From NCBI RefSeq assembly GCF_036373705.1, contig NC_089858.1:10092001-10156000 (forward strand): a DNA stretch of 64,000 bases. Direction: 5' to 3'. Position 1 is the stretch's first letter, and each line of letters starts with the position of its first letter. The DNA is from Amia ocellicauda (Eukaryota; Chordata; Actinopteri; Amiiformes; Amiidae). The notes beneath the pieces are model-generated. The model ran no database searches and was not told the origin of the DNA. It worked only from the letters and a program-made list of their open reading frames with translations. The position numbers were made by a program, and so were the translations under genes. Below are positions 21,600 to 34,300 of this stretch, piece after piece.

Positions 21600-24289
21600 T
21601 TATCGTGGACACATGGCATGGCGACCCCCATCCACGGGTAAGTTGACCCCTGTGATGAACGAAGCTGCATCCGATGCCAGGAAAGCAATGGCCTGTGTGA
21701 CCTCCTCCACTTCTCCTGGGCGTCCCAGAGCGTGAGTCTCTTTGCATTTCTCTAAAAACTGGGGGATAAAAAAAACAGAAATACCTGTACATGAGATATC
21801 AGTTTTGTCTGTGGTCATTGCCAACACTTCAGTCTAAATCCACACAAGATTTAATGTTTTCTCTTTCATTCTGTCACTCTAACGTAACAGCTGCTGCTGT
21901 GACAATTGCTGTATTGTGGAATAGGTGGCTCACAACTATTTGCATCACAGAAATATCTTAGTGTTTTGTCCCCAGTTTGAAAGGTGAGCAGGGCAGCAAA
22001 GCGGACCCTGACGGTACCTTGGCGTATTGTTCTTCACTCAGTCCTGCTCGTTTGTGCACTTCAGTGACGATCACACCGGGACTGTTGGAGAGAGAGAGAG
22101 AGCAGATCAAGTCAGTCCTCCGCTGGTTTCAAACTCACCACAAACTGTAGATTTGTACGTAGCCCAGACATTTTCTTAAAAATATAAAGGCATGGCTAAA
22201 GCAGATCTTTCTGCTATTAAACCTATTAATAAATCTACAGTGTACACAATGAATGGTGATATTCTGCTGAGAATTTCCAGAATGTTTCATAAAATACTTC
22301 TCACTTACCAGACAGAGTTCACACGCACTTGCTTAGGAGCCAGTTCTGAAACACATGTTGTTCAACCAATAAATGCTTTGAAAAGGCAGAGAGACACACT
22401 CAAAATTTTAGCGAAGACAATTTGTGTACATTTAAAGGCCTTGCTTAATAAACTAGTTGATCACAATGATTCCCTTCCCAGTAAGTAAACTGTTGCTGTT
22501 AGACTTCTTAGATGTCATCAGAACATCTGACCTTTCATGCCAGGAATCTGAAAACATTTTGATGATCAGAATTAAAGGAATAGATTAAAATTCTTATCAG
22601 ATGTCATAATGTTGTACTGGCAGATAGCCTTCCATTCTCTACTTTCTCAAAAATCCATATCTTACCTAATGCTGTGCACCTTGTGAACTGGTCAATGGCC
22701 GATTTTGACATACAGTAGGCTAGTACGCCAGGAAACTACAAAGAAAGATCATTATGAATAATCAGAATTGAGACACAAATACAAAATTCTGAATTCTAGT
22801 GTAAATGGCCCTGAATGATGCTGCACTAAATAAGCAACAAATCTCAAAAAGAGTAAAGTGAAAAAAACAGAGCGTTGTTGGTTCATGAATATTATAATAC
22901 CAACACAGACACGCAGCTCACAGACACTCACCGATCTTTGCCCGTTCACACTGGACACGTTCACAATGGACCCCTTGGATTTGATCAGATGGGGGACAGC
23001 AAGGTGAGTGAGATGGTAGACGGACCTAGAAGAATGTTTTTAAGATCAACAGCCACCAACAAAAGTAGTAAATCACCCATAGCTACAGCACTGCACAGCT
23101 GTCTCCAGCAGTATGGAGATGCAACTCTACTCAATCAAGAGTAACTACATTTGACTTGCTTAATTGAAGGTGGAATTGTATTTAGTGATGTAATAAAGTG
23201 GGGGTGGTAAGTGTATTGAGTAAAAAGCTTGTTGCATTTGTTTTGTTTTTTACCTGACATTGATGTCCATGACACGGTCATACTGCACCATGTCCGTGGT
23301 CTCAATGCTTCCCATGGCCAGGATTCCAGCACTGTTTATCAGCACATCCAGCCTCCCGAAGTGAGAGATGGTCTTCTCAATAGTCTTCTTCACGGTCTCT
23401 TCATCTGTCAGGTCACCTGGTACTAACAGTGGCTAAGGGCAACAGCAGTAAATGGGGAAAAGGCTTTAATCAGTGGGTTTTTTTCATACCTGAGGTGTTA
23501 ACGCTTGGCTCAGTGAATGCAGGCACTAATAACTGGGATACCTCGGCTCCTCCGTTTTCTGTGCACTGCTTGGCTGTTTTGGAAAGGTTTTCCACGTCTC
23601 GCCCGTTTAATGCCAGCTGTGCTCCTAGCTTGGCAAACAGAATGCTGGTTGCAGCCCCTATTCCTGAGCTGGCTCCTGTGATTAGTGTCACTTTCCCTTT
23701 CAAGGAAGAAACCTGAGGAATATTAGAAGAAAAAATGTTATCCAACAAGAATCTGCATTATTGACATGAGATTGAATCTTAACATCTTAAAATCACTAGA
23801 GGCTGAGTGCTTACATGCATTATGAGGTTCGTTCAGTTTATAAATATTGTATATATGTCTCATTGTATTGACTTTCTGTACTCTGACTGACAAGTCCAAA
23901 TCATCGATTTTAAAATATTTCGTTATAATCCAAAAAGGGGTTGACTGACTGACATTTTGATAGAATCAGTGAGTTGGTAACATAAACAAACAGAAAAAAA
24001 ATTAAAGTGTTAAAGGTGTTCAACTTCAACTTTCTTTGATTTTAACTGCACTGAGTTCACAGTTGCAAATAAACTTGGATACAATGCGATTCATAAGTAA
24101 TTAAGTGGGCAGTAAGTCACATGTCCACTTTCGGTACGTGTATATGAAATGTGCAACCACATATTGAGCTACTGTAAAAAGGACAAAATGCTACAAACCA
24201 GTTCTGCAATCAGGACTTGCTGCGTTACAAAAATAAATGAAAACGAAAGCTTTGCATTTGCTTACCTTACACGGATCTGCAGTTGCCAT
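21600..24289 (-). CDS. Classical short-chain dehydrogenase/reductase (complete, 265 aa)
   Basis: A soluble NAD(P)-dependent oxidoreductase of the FabG-like classical SDR family; the substrate is unknown. Eight coding exons in transcription order: 24266-24289, 23542-23712, 23254-23432, 22932-23025, 22666-22735, 22309-22345, 22018-22081, 21600-21758. Together they give 798 nt. The start is in good context (A at -3, G at +4). The cofactor motif TGASSGIG is at residues 20-27, NSAG at 98-101, and the catalytic tetrad fits N123, S150, Y163 and K167 (AYCMSK). A PGVIVTE segment follows, and the C-terminus has [11 protein letters not shown] and [14 protein letters not shown]. No signal peptide or membrane segment is visible, so cytosolic location is likely. 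It resembles uncharacterised fish SDRs annotated as FabG-like; I do not recognise a clear human orthologue. It is transcribed toward the collagen gene. Introns show nothing else. Confidence 0.88.
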
Positions 24290-24450
24290 GTTTTGTAAAT
24301 TGGCTATTAAACTTCAGAAGAAAAACTCCACAAACTATGCAGTAATTCGGATGTGGAAGTCCAGCTACGGTCTCAATGTTCGTGTACATGATGACCTCAT
24401 CAGATCGCGACGCTGCTGTGACGTGTCATTTCCCAAGTGTACGTTTGCAC
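24290..24450 (-). promoter_or_regulatory. Probable promoter/5' UTR of the reductase gene
   Basis: Sequence immediately upstream of the - strand start codon. It contains a TGACGTG half-CRE/E-box-like element (top strand 24418-24424, tgacgtg) and local CpGs (gatcgcgacgctg), in contrast to the AT-rich surroundings. The transcription start is not determined. Confidence 0.4.
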
Positions 24451-25071
24451 ATGTTTTGTAATAGTATTCTGTATTTTGGACGGGAAATTGTAATTCCTTA
24501 ACTAGAAATTGTGACAGTACATTTTGTACAATATATGATTGGATATGTTTTATTTTGTATGCATTGTTAGTAGGTAATGGTTTGTTAATTCGAAGCAGTA
24601 ATATTGTATTTCGTCCAAATTTAGGAATCGATTCTGTTCTTGGTGTAGTCGAAACTTTTTAAAAAAATTATTATTGATCATATAATTGAAATAACTCAAA
24701 CTAAACTGAACTCTGTTGTGTCCTATTCATTGCAATTGCTCTAATAGCCTAGGCTACATACACTGAACTGCTTCTTAGGTACATATACGTAACTTGCTTA
24801 GTAGCACAGACACTAACCTACCTGCTATTTTCTCTATTTCATTGATTTCTTTTCAGAGCCCAAGCAGTGGGTCTGGATTTAAACCCATTTTATTAATTCC
24901 TCTTAAAGGATACATGTAATATTAATGCACAATGTAGCACATCTACAACAGGGAAATAATAGTCTGGTTTTCAGGAACGATTAGTGTGAACTACTTTGGA
25001 AAGCTGAAACAAAAACATCCCATTTCTGATCATTAAATAATTGCCCACAATGATTTGGTAAATACAAAAGG
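24451..25071. other. Intergenic stretch between the reductase promoter and the PPIL3 3' end
   Basis: AT-rich sequence. I see no gene, RNA gene or repeat family in it. Confidence 0.5.
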
Positions 25072-25077
25072 TTTATT
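25072..25077 (-). terminator. ppil3: Polyadenylation signal of PPIL3
   Basis: tttatt on the top strand is AATAAA on the gene strand, about 290 nt after the stop codon; this is a plausible 3' end for a short UTR. Confidence 0.5.
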
Positions 25078-25365
25078 ATATATAAAAATATAAATAAAAC
25101 CAAACATGAAATGAGTACATGAAAAACAGAAGTTGAGAACAATAATCAGAAGTATGAGTTATTATTTCTTATTGTTCATGTTCCAGGCCCAGTGGGAATG
25201 CTGCCTTTCCATTAAGGCAATTTATCTACTTGAATAGCCGGATTTCTTAAATTAGTTTTTTTACATCTGTAATCTCTCATCATTCATAGGCTTATTCCGT
25301 GCCCCCTCCACCTACCTCCCTTCCCCCTGGCATACTCAAGCATGGCATCTCTTCACAACAGAACA

Positions 25366-27116
25366 CTAGCCAGCGAACGGATTGGCATGCATGGTAACAT
25401 CCTTAATGCGAACATCATTCAGCGGCCGAAACGTCTTTTCATTAACTGGTAGCTTTTCCAACTCATCCACCGTTTCCAGGCCATCTATAACCCTGAGAGA
25501 GAGAGAGAATGAAAAGGCAGGAGATGGTTGTAATAATGATCATGATAATAATAAATGTCTTGCCAATCTTAAAACTACAGAACAGGTCATGTTTATGATG
25601 AACGCAGGAAGAAACACAACTTGAAGACTTACTTTCCAAACAGTGTGTATTTCATATCAAGATGAGGCTGTTTGGCGTATGTGATGAAGAACTGGGAGGC
25701 GTTGGTGTTTGGACCACTGTTCGCCATGGACACCACTCCTCTCACATTATGCTAAAACAGACCAAAGCAAACATAACTTTCATGCATGTGAGACAGTGAG
25801 CCAGTGCATTTAAAGCTTTACTAACACCCTACACATCACATATAATTATAATTTTGGGGACAGTTAAACCTTTCCCCAATAATGTTTTTGAAAATGTTCT
25901 CTGCTTCAATCACTACATTACAAAACACTATACAAATTTATGTGTGCAGTTTACAGATTACTTACCTTAAGATGTTCACTAAATTCATCTTCAAATTTCC
26001 TTCCCCAGATGCTTGTTCCACCTTTCCCTGTACCTGTACACAAAAAAGCATGATACTTTAATAATCCTTTAGACATGGTGTTTTCTGATACATTTTTGAC
26101 ACATTATTACAGGGTGTATTAGGCCTTGATTTATATATATTTTTTAAATCACAATCATTATTGGTTTACAGTAAAGAGTCTAGTTCACCCTAATACAATT
26201 AACAATCCATAAAGATATATTCTCATGTACACATAAATTACAGATATACATATGGTTGTGCTGTATTCAGTAGGGAAATGTGATGTCAATCATCAATAAA
26301 TAAGACCAGAGCATCTTAGAGACTGACTAGTTAAACCAATCAAAAGATTCAGATAACTTAGTCTAATGGATTACTTCTAAATGCCTTTACCTGAAGGATC
26401 GCCTGTTTGCACCATAAAACCCTTGATATTTCGATGGAAAATGCAGCCATTGTAGAACCCACTGGCACAAAGAGCTAGGAAATTCTGTTGATTAGAAACA
26501 GAGGTTAATTTGGATAATGGTGCCAACTAGCACAGTAGTGTATCGATAGGATGGTGCCCATTTAGTGACGTCATCACCTCGCAGGCCTTTGGACAGCGTT
26601 CACAGAACAGCTCAATCTTGATGTCTCCCAGATCTGTGTGCAAAGTTACTGCCTACATGAAGGGGGGAAATAGTTAATTAACCATTGGTATAAAGGCATG
26701 GGTTTTATATGTGTTATTGGTCGAATTAAAATCCTGTTAACACCTTGAGATCTGTTTGGTATTGTCATATCATTCGTCATACACAACTTTTATAACCGCT
26801 ATTCCAATACATGAAGTTTACATGTTTCAATGTATAAACGAGTCTAATTCAGGAGAAGCCACCCATACGATGTATGATTAATTCATTATAGATTCCTAAC
26901 AAGATGCTGGTAAATGATACCTAGTAAGTATATGGTTTATAGAATAAATTAAACATTTCCATGCTAGAGTTCTGATTAGAGTACAGAAGAAGGAAACAAA
27001 ATTCTGCTTCTGATTACAAAGACATTTGAATATTTTGCTACAAATACAAAAACACCTCGTCTAGGCCTATTCCATATTTTCTCCGATTAGTGAAGTATAG
27101 TTAATTATATTACCAT
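25366..27116 (-). CDS. ppil3: Peptidyl-prolyl cis-trans isomerase-like 3 (cyclophilin, complete, 161 aa)
   Basis: A single-domain cyclophilin associated with the spliceosome that can catalyse proline isomerisation. Six coding exons in transcription order: 27114-27116 (ATG only), 26578-26652, 26391-26484, 25966-26033, 25633-25751, 25366-25492. They give 486 nt and 161 aa, the same length as human PPIL3. The protein opens [15 protein letters not shown]. The active-site strand is [14 protein letters not shown] (R44, F49, Q52), followed by [17 protein letters not shown]. At the position of the cyclophilin A tryptophan needed for cyclosporin binding it has His110 (QPHLD), as human PPIL3 does. The end reads [20 protein letters not shown]. 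Multiple introns at conserved places exclude a retrocopy. It is transcribed divergently from CDK5RAP2. Introns (longest 26653-27113) show nothing else. Confidence 0.95.
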
Positions 27117-27240
27117 TCTGAAAATAATCGATTCTGCACAACTTCCCAGAACGCAGGCTGGCGGTTCTCCGCGGAAATAGATCCGACTCGAAACCCCAGA
27201 TAACAAAACCGTTCCGCTTATGGAAGTTGTGTTACAGTTT
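27117..27240 (-). promoter_or_regulatory. ppil3: PPIL3 5' UTR and proximal promoter
   Basis: Upstream of the ATG on the gene strand. Top-strand 27141-27156 (acttcccagaacgcag) resembles the ZNF143/STAF-type motif TTCCCAGAATGC often found in housekeeping and bidirectional promoters, and also contains an ETS-like GGAAGT on the gene strand. CpGs are locally enriched (gcggttctccgcgg). Motif evidence only. Confidence 0.45.
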
Positions 27241-27293
27241 AAAGTTGATACCAGAGATTGTTAATTTATATTGTTGATACACATGTTTACCTA

Positions 27294-27294
27294 C

Positions 27295-27343
<49 letters not shown>
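27294..27343. repeat. (AAT)n microsatellite
   Basis: About 15 ATA/AAT units. On the - strand it produces a spurious poly-leucine reading frame, which is not a gene. Confidence 0.9.
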
Positions 27344-27346
<3 letters not shown>

Positions 27347-27790
27347 CAAGTGGAATTTAATTATAATTTGGTTGATTTGGGATATAAAGGGGAAAAGTAG
27401 GAATGATCTTACAGTTACAAATTGATTCTGAGTCATATTTTGAATATAACAATTATTTGCAGTAGCACTGACTATTTGAAGGGCTATTGAGCGGGTAGCA
27501 ACTGAAATACATAAATACACTCTAAGAAAAAAAAAAAATATATATATAAAAGTATCAGATTCAGAATGCTAATTGGTTATAGCTGTTAAAAAGTAGACGA
27601 ATTGTGTATTCCATTTGAACAATATTCTTGATGAAATCTGTATTTTGTTCATTTAAAAAATATATATAAAACTAGTATTTTTACACATATAGTCATATAT
27701 AAAATATATGAGACGGGTATTAATCAAGCCTACAATTCAGCAAAGGGTCTTCATTTTAACCAGACCGACGTGTCCATATCTGCTTTAAAG
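27344..27790. other. Distal intergenic part between PPIL3 and CDK5RAP2
   Basis: AT-rich with short TA tracts (27539-27548, 27659-27669). No gene or known element recognised. Confidence 0.5.
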
Positions 27791-27792
27791 GT

Positions 27793-28098
27793 AGGTGGCG
27801 CACACGCTTTGACTTTATAGAATGCGGCTGGAGAAAACGGTCCAATCACCGGCGAGAATTTAAGCTGTGTTGCCCAATCGGATGGCTGCATTTAAGAACA
27901 TGGGCGTGGGCTCTCAGGTACGCCCCTCCCAGCTTCCAACGCTGCACCGACCGTGACGTCACGAATAATAAAATGGCGGCAGTAACGATCGCTTTGAATT
28001 GTAGCTCCTGTACAAAGTTTAAAATAACCGCTTAACCAGCGCGTATTAATTACGCCAGGAGATGCGTACCGGGGAGGTATTATAACTACTCATCAAGC
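27793..28098 (+). promoter_or_regulatory. cdk5rap2: CDK5RAP2 promoter and 5' UTR
   Basis: A GC-richer block with several promoter motifs: two CCAAT boxes (27842-27846 and 27874-27878, 32 bp apart), a GC-box-like run (gggcgtggg, cgcccctccc), a full palindromic CRE TGACGTCA at 27954-27961, a YY1-type AAATGGCGGC at 27971-27980, and a CHR-like TTTGAA at 27993-27998. Paired CCAAT boxes with a CHR are typical of genes induced in G2/M, which would suit a centrosomal protein. An AGGTGGCGC at 27793-27801 is a partial CTCF core. The transcription start probably lies near the YY1 motif. No TATA box at a convincing distance. Confidence 0.6.
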
Positions 28099-31000
28099 AT
28101 GGACTCCGTGGTGGGGGAAGACCCGACACTACCTCTCGATTTCAATGGAAGGTACGCTATGTTTATATGTATGAGCTGCATATCAATATGTTATTTTTTT
28201 ATTAGGAAAACTTTGTTGTCATTGCTGAAGGGAGCAACGCAGATGTATAATCTACTGCAGGTATCCTCTTCACTCTGTAATGACAATTGTACTATTTGAT
28301 TAATTCGACAGATACTCTATAGCCTACTATTGTATTGGATTTCTATGTGTTTAGGAAAAATGTTATTCGTGTTTTTCCCCATATGAAGGTGCTGGATGTT
28401 ACGAAATGAACACATTTGCTTGCTTTTGTGCTAGTGCAATATACCTAAACATCTGACACTGGTATGTGAAGCAGAAATGCCACTGTGAGAAAGGAAAGGG
28501 AAATAAATAAACAGGGGATCACTGACATGTCATGCTCTAAATATAGGGTTTATATTAGGCGGCGTCCGCTTTCAGAGCTAAACAGCCAGTAGACTTGCAG
28601 TGCTCCTCCTGTTTTGTGTTTATTGGTCTATTTGAAGCCTGCAAACAGAGCTGTTGTTGTGACTGATAGCTGGAAACAATCAGTAAACCCCTCTTAGCGG
28701 TCATGTTGACACGTTAAATGCCTTTCAAAATACTATGTTGCAAAATAGCCCCCTATGTGTGTTTCACTGACACTTTCGATGCAGCTGCGACTGCGTGCGA
28801 TATTGAAAAAGCGGAAACTGGCTGATGATAACGCAGTTAAGTCTGTTTTGTTGTTGATGCTGCGAATGCACCCTTTTTATCAGGTGTATTTTATATTAAA
28901 ATCTAATGTTAAAAAAAAAAAATGAAACGATACCCTCATCCACTGCGATAAATCCATCAGGTCTTTGACTCCAGATAAGGTACATATCCATTTCATTGCT
29001 TGTTGTGCTGTGTTGAATAACTTTGTGTGGGTTTGCTTGACTTCATTATTTTCATGGATAATTTAATTTTGTTTCTATGGGGGGTCAGCATGGGGTATTT
29101 ATTTAACCTGGGATGTGATGAACGTCAGCTCTTTCAATAACGATTTTGAATTGCTCTGACGCCTTTGTATTTCTCGTTTTAGATCTTTAAAATGACGTCG
29201 TGCGTGTGTCCTTTGTTTTCTCGACACCTTCTTTGCCTACTAATGCATAAATAAATAAATGCATCCTAAAGCACGTGTTTTGGCCAGGTCATCCAGGTAG
29301 TTAGAGTAATCCGAGATGTAATTGATAGGTTAGGTGTGCATTACTTGAGTCTGAAACCTTACGCGATGGGTAAACGCCAACTTTATTTTTTTTTAAATAG
29401 TCCTTACTTGCTGATCTAGCAGTAAAACATAATTAATGTAGTGATAAGAAGCAGTGGATGGCAACGCATTTGAAAAGCTTATCTATTTGGATTGGTAATG
29501 ATACACTCGGGGGTGTAGCAGTGGATTTCTTTTATTTTCATGTTATAATGAATGACAATTACTACTGAAGCATTTACAGGAAATGGAAGTAGACTATACC
29601 CAAACTGCAGTTCACAAAAAAAATAAGGGCATTTTTAATTCAATCAATTGGCAATTAATACACACGTGTACACAATAGTGTACTTTTAAATATTTTAACA
29701 ATATATTTAAAATCGATTAAAATCATTAATCAGTCTGTTTCATATTGCATGTTTACATCTGGCATTTGAAATCCTCACCTAAGCTTTATATGTGAAAACA
29801 CTCTTGTTTATTCGACTTTTTAGTATCTAAAAATTGTCTTTTTAACATGCCTGTAACATTCATTTGCCATCTGTCTGGCTATTTAAATACAAAGTTTTAT
29901 GTGGAGAATATGGCAGAAATTCAATCTCTGGCCATATGTGAGGCAGGCATCTGCTTAGTAAGGTGTATCAAGTGATCTCCTAATGTGTCATCATCACTTA
30001 CCTAAGATTAGATTTGCATAAAGTAATACTATTGTTAAAAATACACTGATGTGTATTGATGTATATTATGTATTTTTGTTTTATTTTTATGAAGAGTGCC
30101 ATGTGTCTGTTATTGTAAAGGTACCATGTGTGTCTGTGGAAAAGCAAAACTTGTAAAAGAAAGTGTGGCATGTTAGCATTTGTTTCTTAAGCTGCCCTTT
30201 TTCATTCTTTTAGCACCAACCTGTCCAGGCTCCCTGACATGGCAGCTGTTGAAGACGGTGAATACACGCTGGACCACGTGCCAGGTACAGCCATCAAATT
30301 AAGCTGTCAAGGGCCTGTGGGGGAGGGGTCAGGTGGGGTCAGATTAATTTATAATGCAGAATACATGCTCTATGAAAGTACAGCAGGTCTCCTCGGGGTT
30401 CAGGAATCCGGCACACAGCAGAGAGTGAGTCTAACCACAGATATCAAGCAAAAGCTGTGTTTTACTATTTTCACTGAAAACTGGCCTAATTGCTATGGTT
30501 ATTGCTGTTTTTTCATTAGCCAGGGCATTTGTGAGGTTTAGCCATGTACTGCATATCGAGAGGCGCTGCTGTATACGGTAGTGTCAGAATTGATTTATTT
30601 CAGTCGCTCTCCGACAGCATCTATACACTGACATGCTAAGCATCTCAGCTATAATAAGCAGACCTGTATCACAGTTCAGAATAAATAATCTAAACATGAT
30701 ATCTGTTTTAGCTTTATGAATTGTTATCCCTGTCTGAAGATTTTAATTGGAGATGCAGATGGGTTTTAAATAGCGTGGGTTCGTTATAATGTATTATTTT
30801 GATTAGTTGAGTTACATTTTGCACTAAAAGTAAGGTTGGTCATCATGCTTGTGTTACATTTTGAGTAACCTTAGACTTCTGTCATTAAGGTTTGGATTGT
30901 GTTTGTACTGATTTTATGAAATTGGGTCTAGATCTGTAAGGGCCTACATTCAAATGTTAGTGTTGACTAGACTTGTGGTTCAGACTTTTGTTGGGGCTTA

Positions 31001-31324
31001 AATGGTGTAGACCATCTATTGATTATTGATTTTTATTGATTTAATGATTAGTTCATTCAAATATTTTGAATAGTATTTTTTCCATGCTTAATGATGATTA
31101 ATATTCAAATTTGGCTGTTTGTGATACATATAATAAATCTAATGTATTTTTCCAAAATGAATTTGCCTTTGATACAGAAATGAATAACATTTATTTCGAT
31201 ATTACTATACAATTTATTTTCATTGTCTATGAACATACTGCAGATTGCTGTATCTTCTTACTAATCATAATCAAACATGTTGTATCACTATTATTTTCAC
31301 TAAAAGTATTTTTAGAATTGGTTA

Positions 31325-31392
<68 letters not shown>

Positions 31393-34300
31393 AATCATCA
31401 TTTGATGATAATCCTACTTTCATTTTCAGTTTCCACACTTCCAGAAGAGAAAATGTCTCCAGCCAAGGCTTGGACCATGAAAGACTATGAAAATGTAAGT
31501 TAAACACTTTCAGTTTTTAGTATTTAATCAGTCTCTTCTAAGTTCTGCCATGTACTATCCAAGTATTGTATTGAAATGTATGTTCTGTAGTTTCTGTGTT
31601 TTTAAAGTTTTGTGTTTTGTCTTAAACCACTCTGTGCTGTGCAATGTTTCGCATTTAATGATCAGTTATCAGTCCTGAGCTGACATTGTACCCAGAATTA
31701 TACTTATCATGTGCTGTAGCTGGAGGTTTGTGTTCTGCATTGGACTCTGCTTCCATTTTGAAGTATTTCACTCTTCAAATATCATTGATCTTATGGTCCA
31801 GTATGAAGGTCTCACACGTTTAGTAGGGTGATAGTTCAAGACTGTTGTGCCTTGACCTATGTTAGCCAAATAAAGATAATTCATTGTTAATTGTGAATGA
31901 CAGGTTTGAATTCAGTCCAGTGGTTGTCCCTCCTTGGGCCTAGTTGATTGTATTCTTACTTGCATGTAATTTGCAAGTGTAATGAAACCTGACCAAGTCT
32001 GCATTGTGATACTTAATTGCCCTCCAACTTATTGTTAGACCTAAACACATTTTTACATTTATTTTTTCTTTGCAAAAGACAAAATGGAAAACCTGAATGT
32101 TGTCAAGCCCATATGAAAGCGTCACCCTGAATAGATTGACCTCAGCATTCCTACTAGGAGACTGGCTTCATGCCATGAGAAACAAATTCACTAACCACTG
32201 GCAGTGTTTTCAGACTGTGTGGTATTTTTAGCTGCCTGTATTAATATGATTTTAACACCCCCACAATTTTAGTTATGTCAACAGTTGATCGAACACATTT
32301 TGGCATATCAGTAGGTTTTAAAAATGTCTCCTGACACTGATTTATTTCCGTTATTAGTGATTTCAGGTCATTCAGGTCTTACAAAGAACTTCACTAAGTT
32401 CTCTAAGGACAGCTTATGCATGATAGAAATCGTGTACCACCATACCAGTAAATAATGCCTTTATTGACACTCCTTATTTAAATGACTGAATTCCTAGTTT
32501 ACTTTAAAGTGATACAAGCAAATTATCATTTTTTTTGTATTCGTATCAAATAGTCTTGAGTTATGTGACAACAATGCTAGAATATAAAGCACTTAATAGC
32601 CTACGTATTTGATTTGGTGGTTTAAATGTCTGGGTAGGTTTTCATATGGTGATGCTGCCTGTGTCTTCACTGTGAGTTTTCTGTAGATGGAGAAAGTGAA
32701 ATACTGAGGAAATGTAGACACACTATTCTGTCAGCTGATGTTGAAAGAGTGCCCCCAGCACAATAATGCACATTCTACTGACCTCCCCCTCCCCCAGCGC
32801 ATGGCTCTGTGCTCCATGGTAATGTCAGAAACCAGGCTGGGGATGTTTCTTGAGGGAATGATTTTGAGTGTAGTATTGAAATAATGAAAGTCAGTCTTCT
32901 CTGCAAGGCATAACAGAATTTGCTATATTTAGTGAGAGTTCTGTATAGGCCTTCATCTTTTTTGTTGTGTGTTAAATTGTATTTGTTTGCTCATTGCTCA
33001 CCTGAATTTTGGTCTTATTTTTTTCATGTATATGTTTGTTTGGTTAGAAAATGCTTGGAAAACATGTTGCCATGGGCCAAATGCCATGCTATATTTAGTG
33101 AAAAGGCATTTTAAACAGATTGCTGAAAAGTTGAGTTTTTAGTTTACCTTCATTATCCTATATTTTGTATTGTAATTCACACATTGTAAAAAGTTTTATT
33201 TCTAACAGTTGAAAATCCATTTCATTTAAGCATGTGTCCCCAACCCACCCCACCCCCCCAAATTGGGCCTCCTCTGAACCATCTAAATTAGAGAGTTTAG
33301 GCCTATATTATTATCCTGCAGGGTAATGACCATAAAAGACAAAAGGAGTTTTGTTCTCAAAAGTGCAGAACTGTGTAATGTTACATTTATTGATTCAGAT
33401 GTAGTTATTTTGCTACATATTTCTTGCCTCAGATGCTAGAATTGTCTTATCGGCCAAGTATGACAATATTGTTGGTTTCTTTCAGCAAATCACTGATCTG
33501 AAGAAAGAAAATTTCAACCTTAAGCTACGTATTTATTTTCTGGAAGAGCGGATGCAACAAAAGTTTGACGACTCCAGTGAAGATATCTACAGGACGGTGA
33601 GTTATATCTTTCAGGGTCTCTTTACACATATGTTTGTTCTTTCATATGGTGAAAGGCTCTCTGACAATCTACCACTACTATTTTATGCACTGGAACTTCA
33701 CCTTCAGATACAATATTATGCATGTAGTTGTTCAAAAAAGAAACGTATCTATTCTCTACCTTCTCAGCCTTTTAATCTCTACAAATTACAGCTCTCTTTT
33801 TATTTGTCTGCCTCTGCTCGTATGTGCTTAAGTAGATTAATCCATAGTCTGTTTACTTCTTGGTTATTTAAAATAGCCTTAATTTGGCAACATCATGACC
33901 TTAGTATGACCTGTTGAGAATGCCTTACAGCCTTACCAATATAGTCTCACAGAGCACAGACTGACATTTAATACCTGGCCTACTTGAACTCACATGCTGT
34001 ATTCAACATTAAGAAGCCATTGATGTTTATTTTTTTGTCTTCAAGTTGTTGTTATCCTTCACATGGTTTTTGTTCTATTCTTCCTCAGAATATCGAGCTG
34101 AAAGTGGAGGTGGAGAGTCTGAAGCATGAGCTACAAGAGAAGCAGGCTCTGCTGGTCACTGCCTCGTAAGTGTCCAGATGTGTGTGTCCTAGCCGACTGA
34201 AGAACTTCTGTTTTCGAAAAGGGGTCCTTTCATTGAGCTTAGACACAGGCCACTCAGTAGTGTGACTCAATGTAGGGGTTGTGATGAACAGTTACGCTTT

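Noticed and set aside
23933..24258. Possible extra upstream exon of the reductase
   Set aside because: The ATG exon at 24266-24289 already joins in frame to 23712 and gives a normal SDR length; the intervening sequence is AT-rich intron.
27287..27520. 77-codon poly-leucine frame on the - strand
   Set aside because: Produced by the (AAT)n microsatellite.
31111..31503. 130-codon open frame through a (TA)n repeat
   Set aside because: Only its last 65 bases are a real exon (31430-31494); the rest is intron and repeat-encoded Tyr-Ile.
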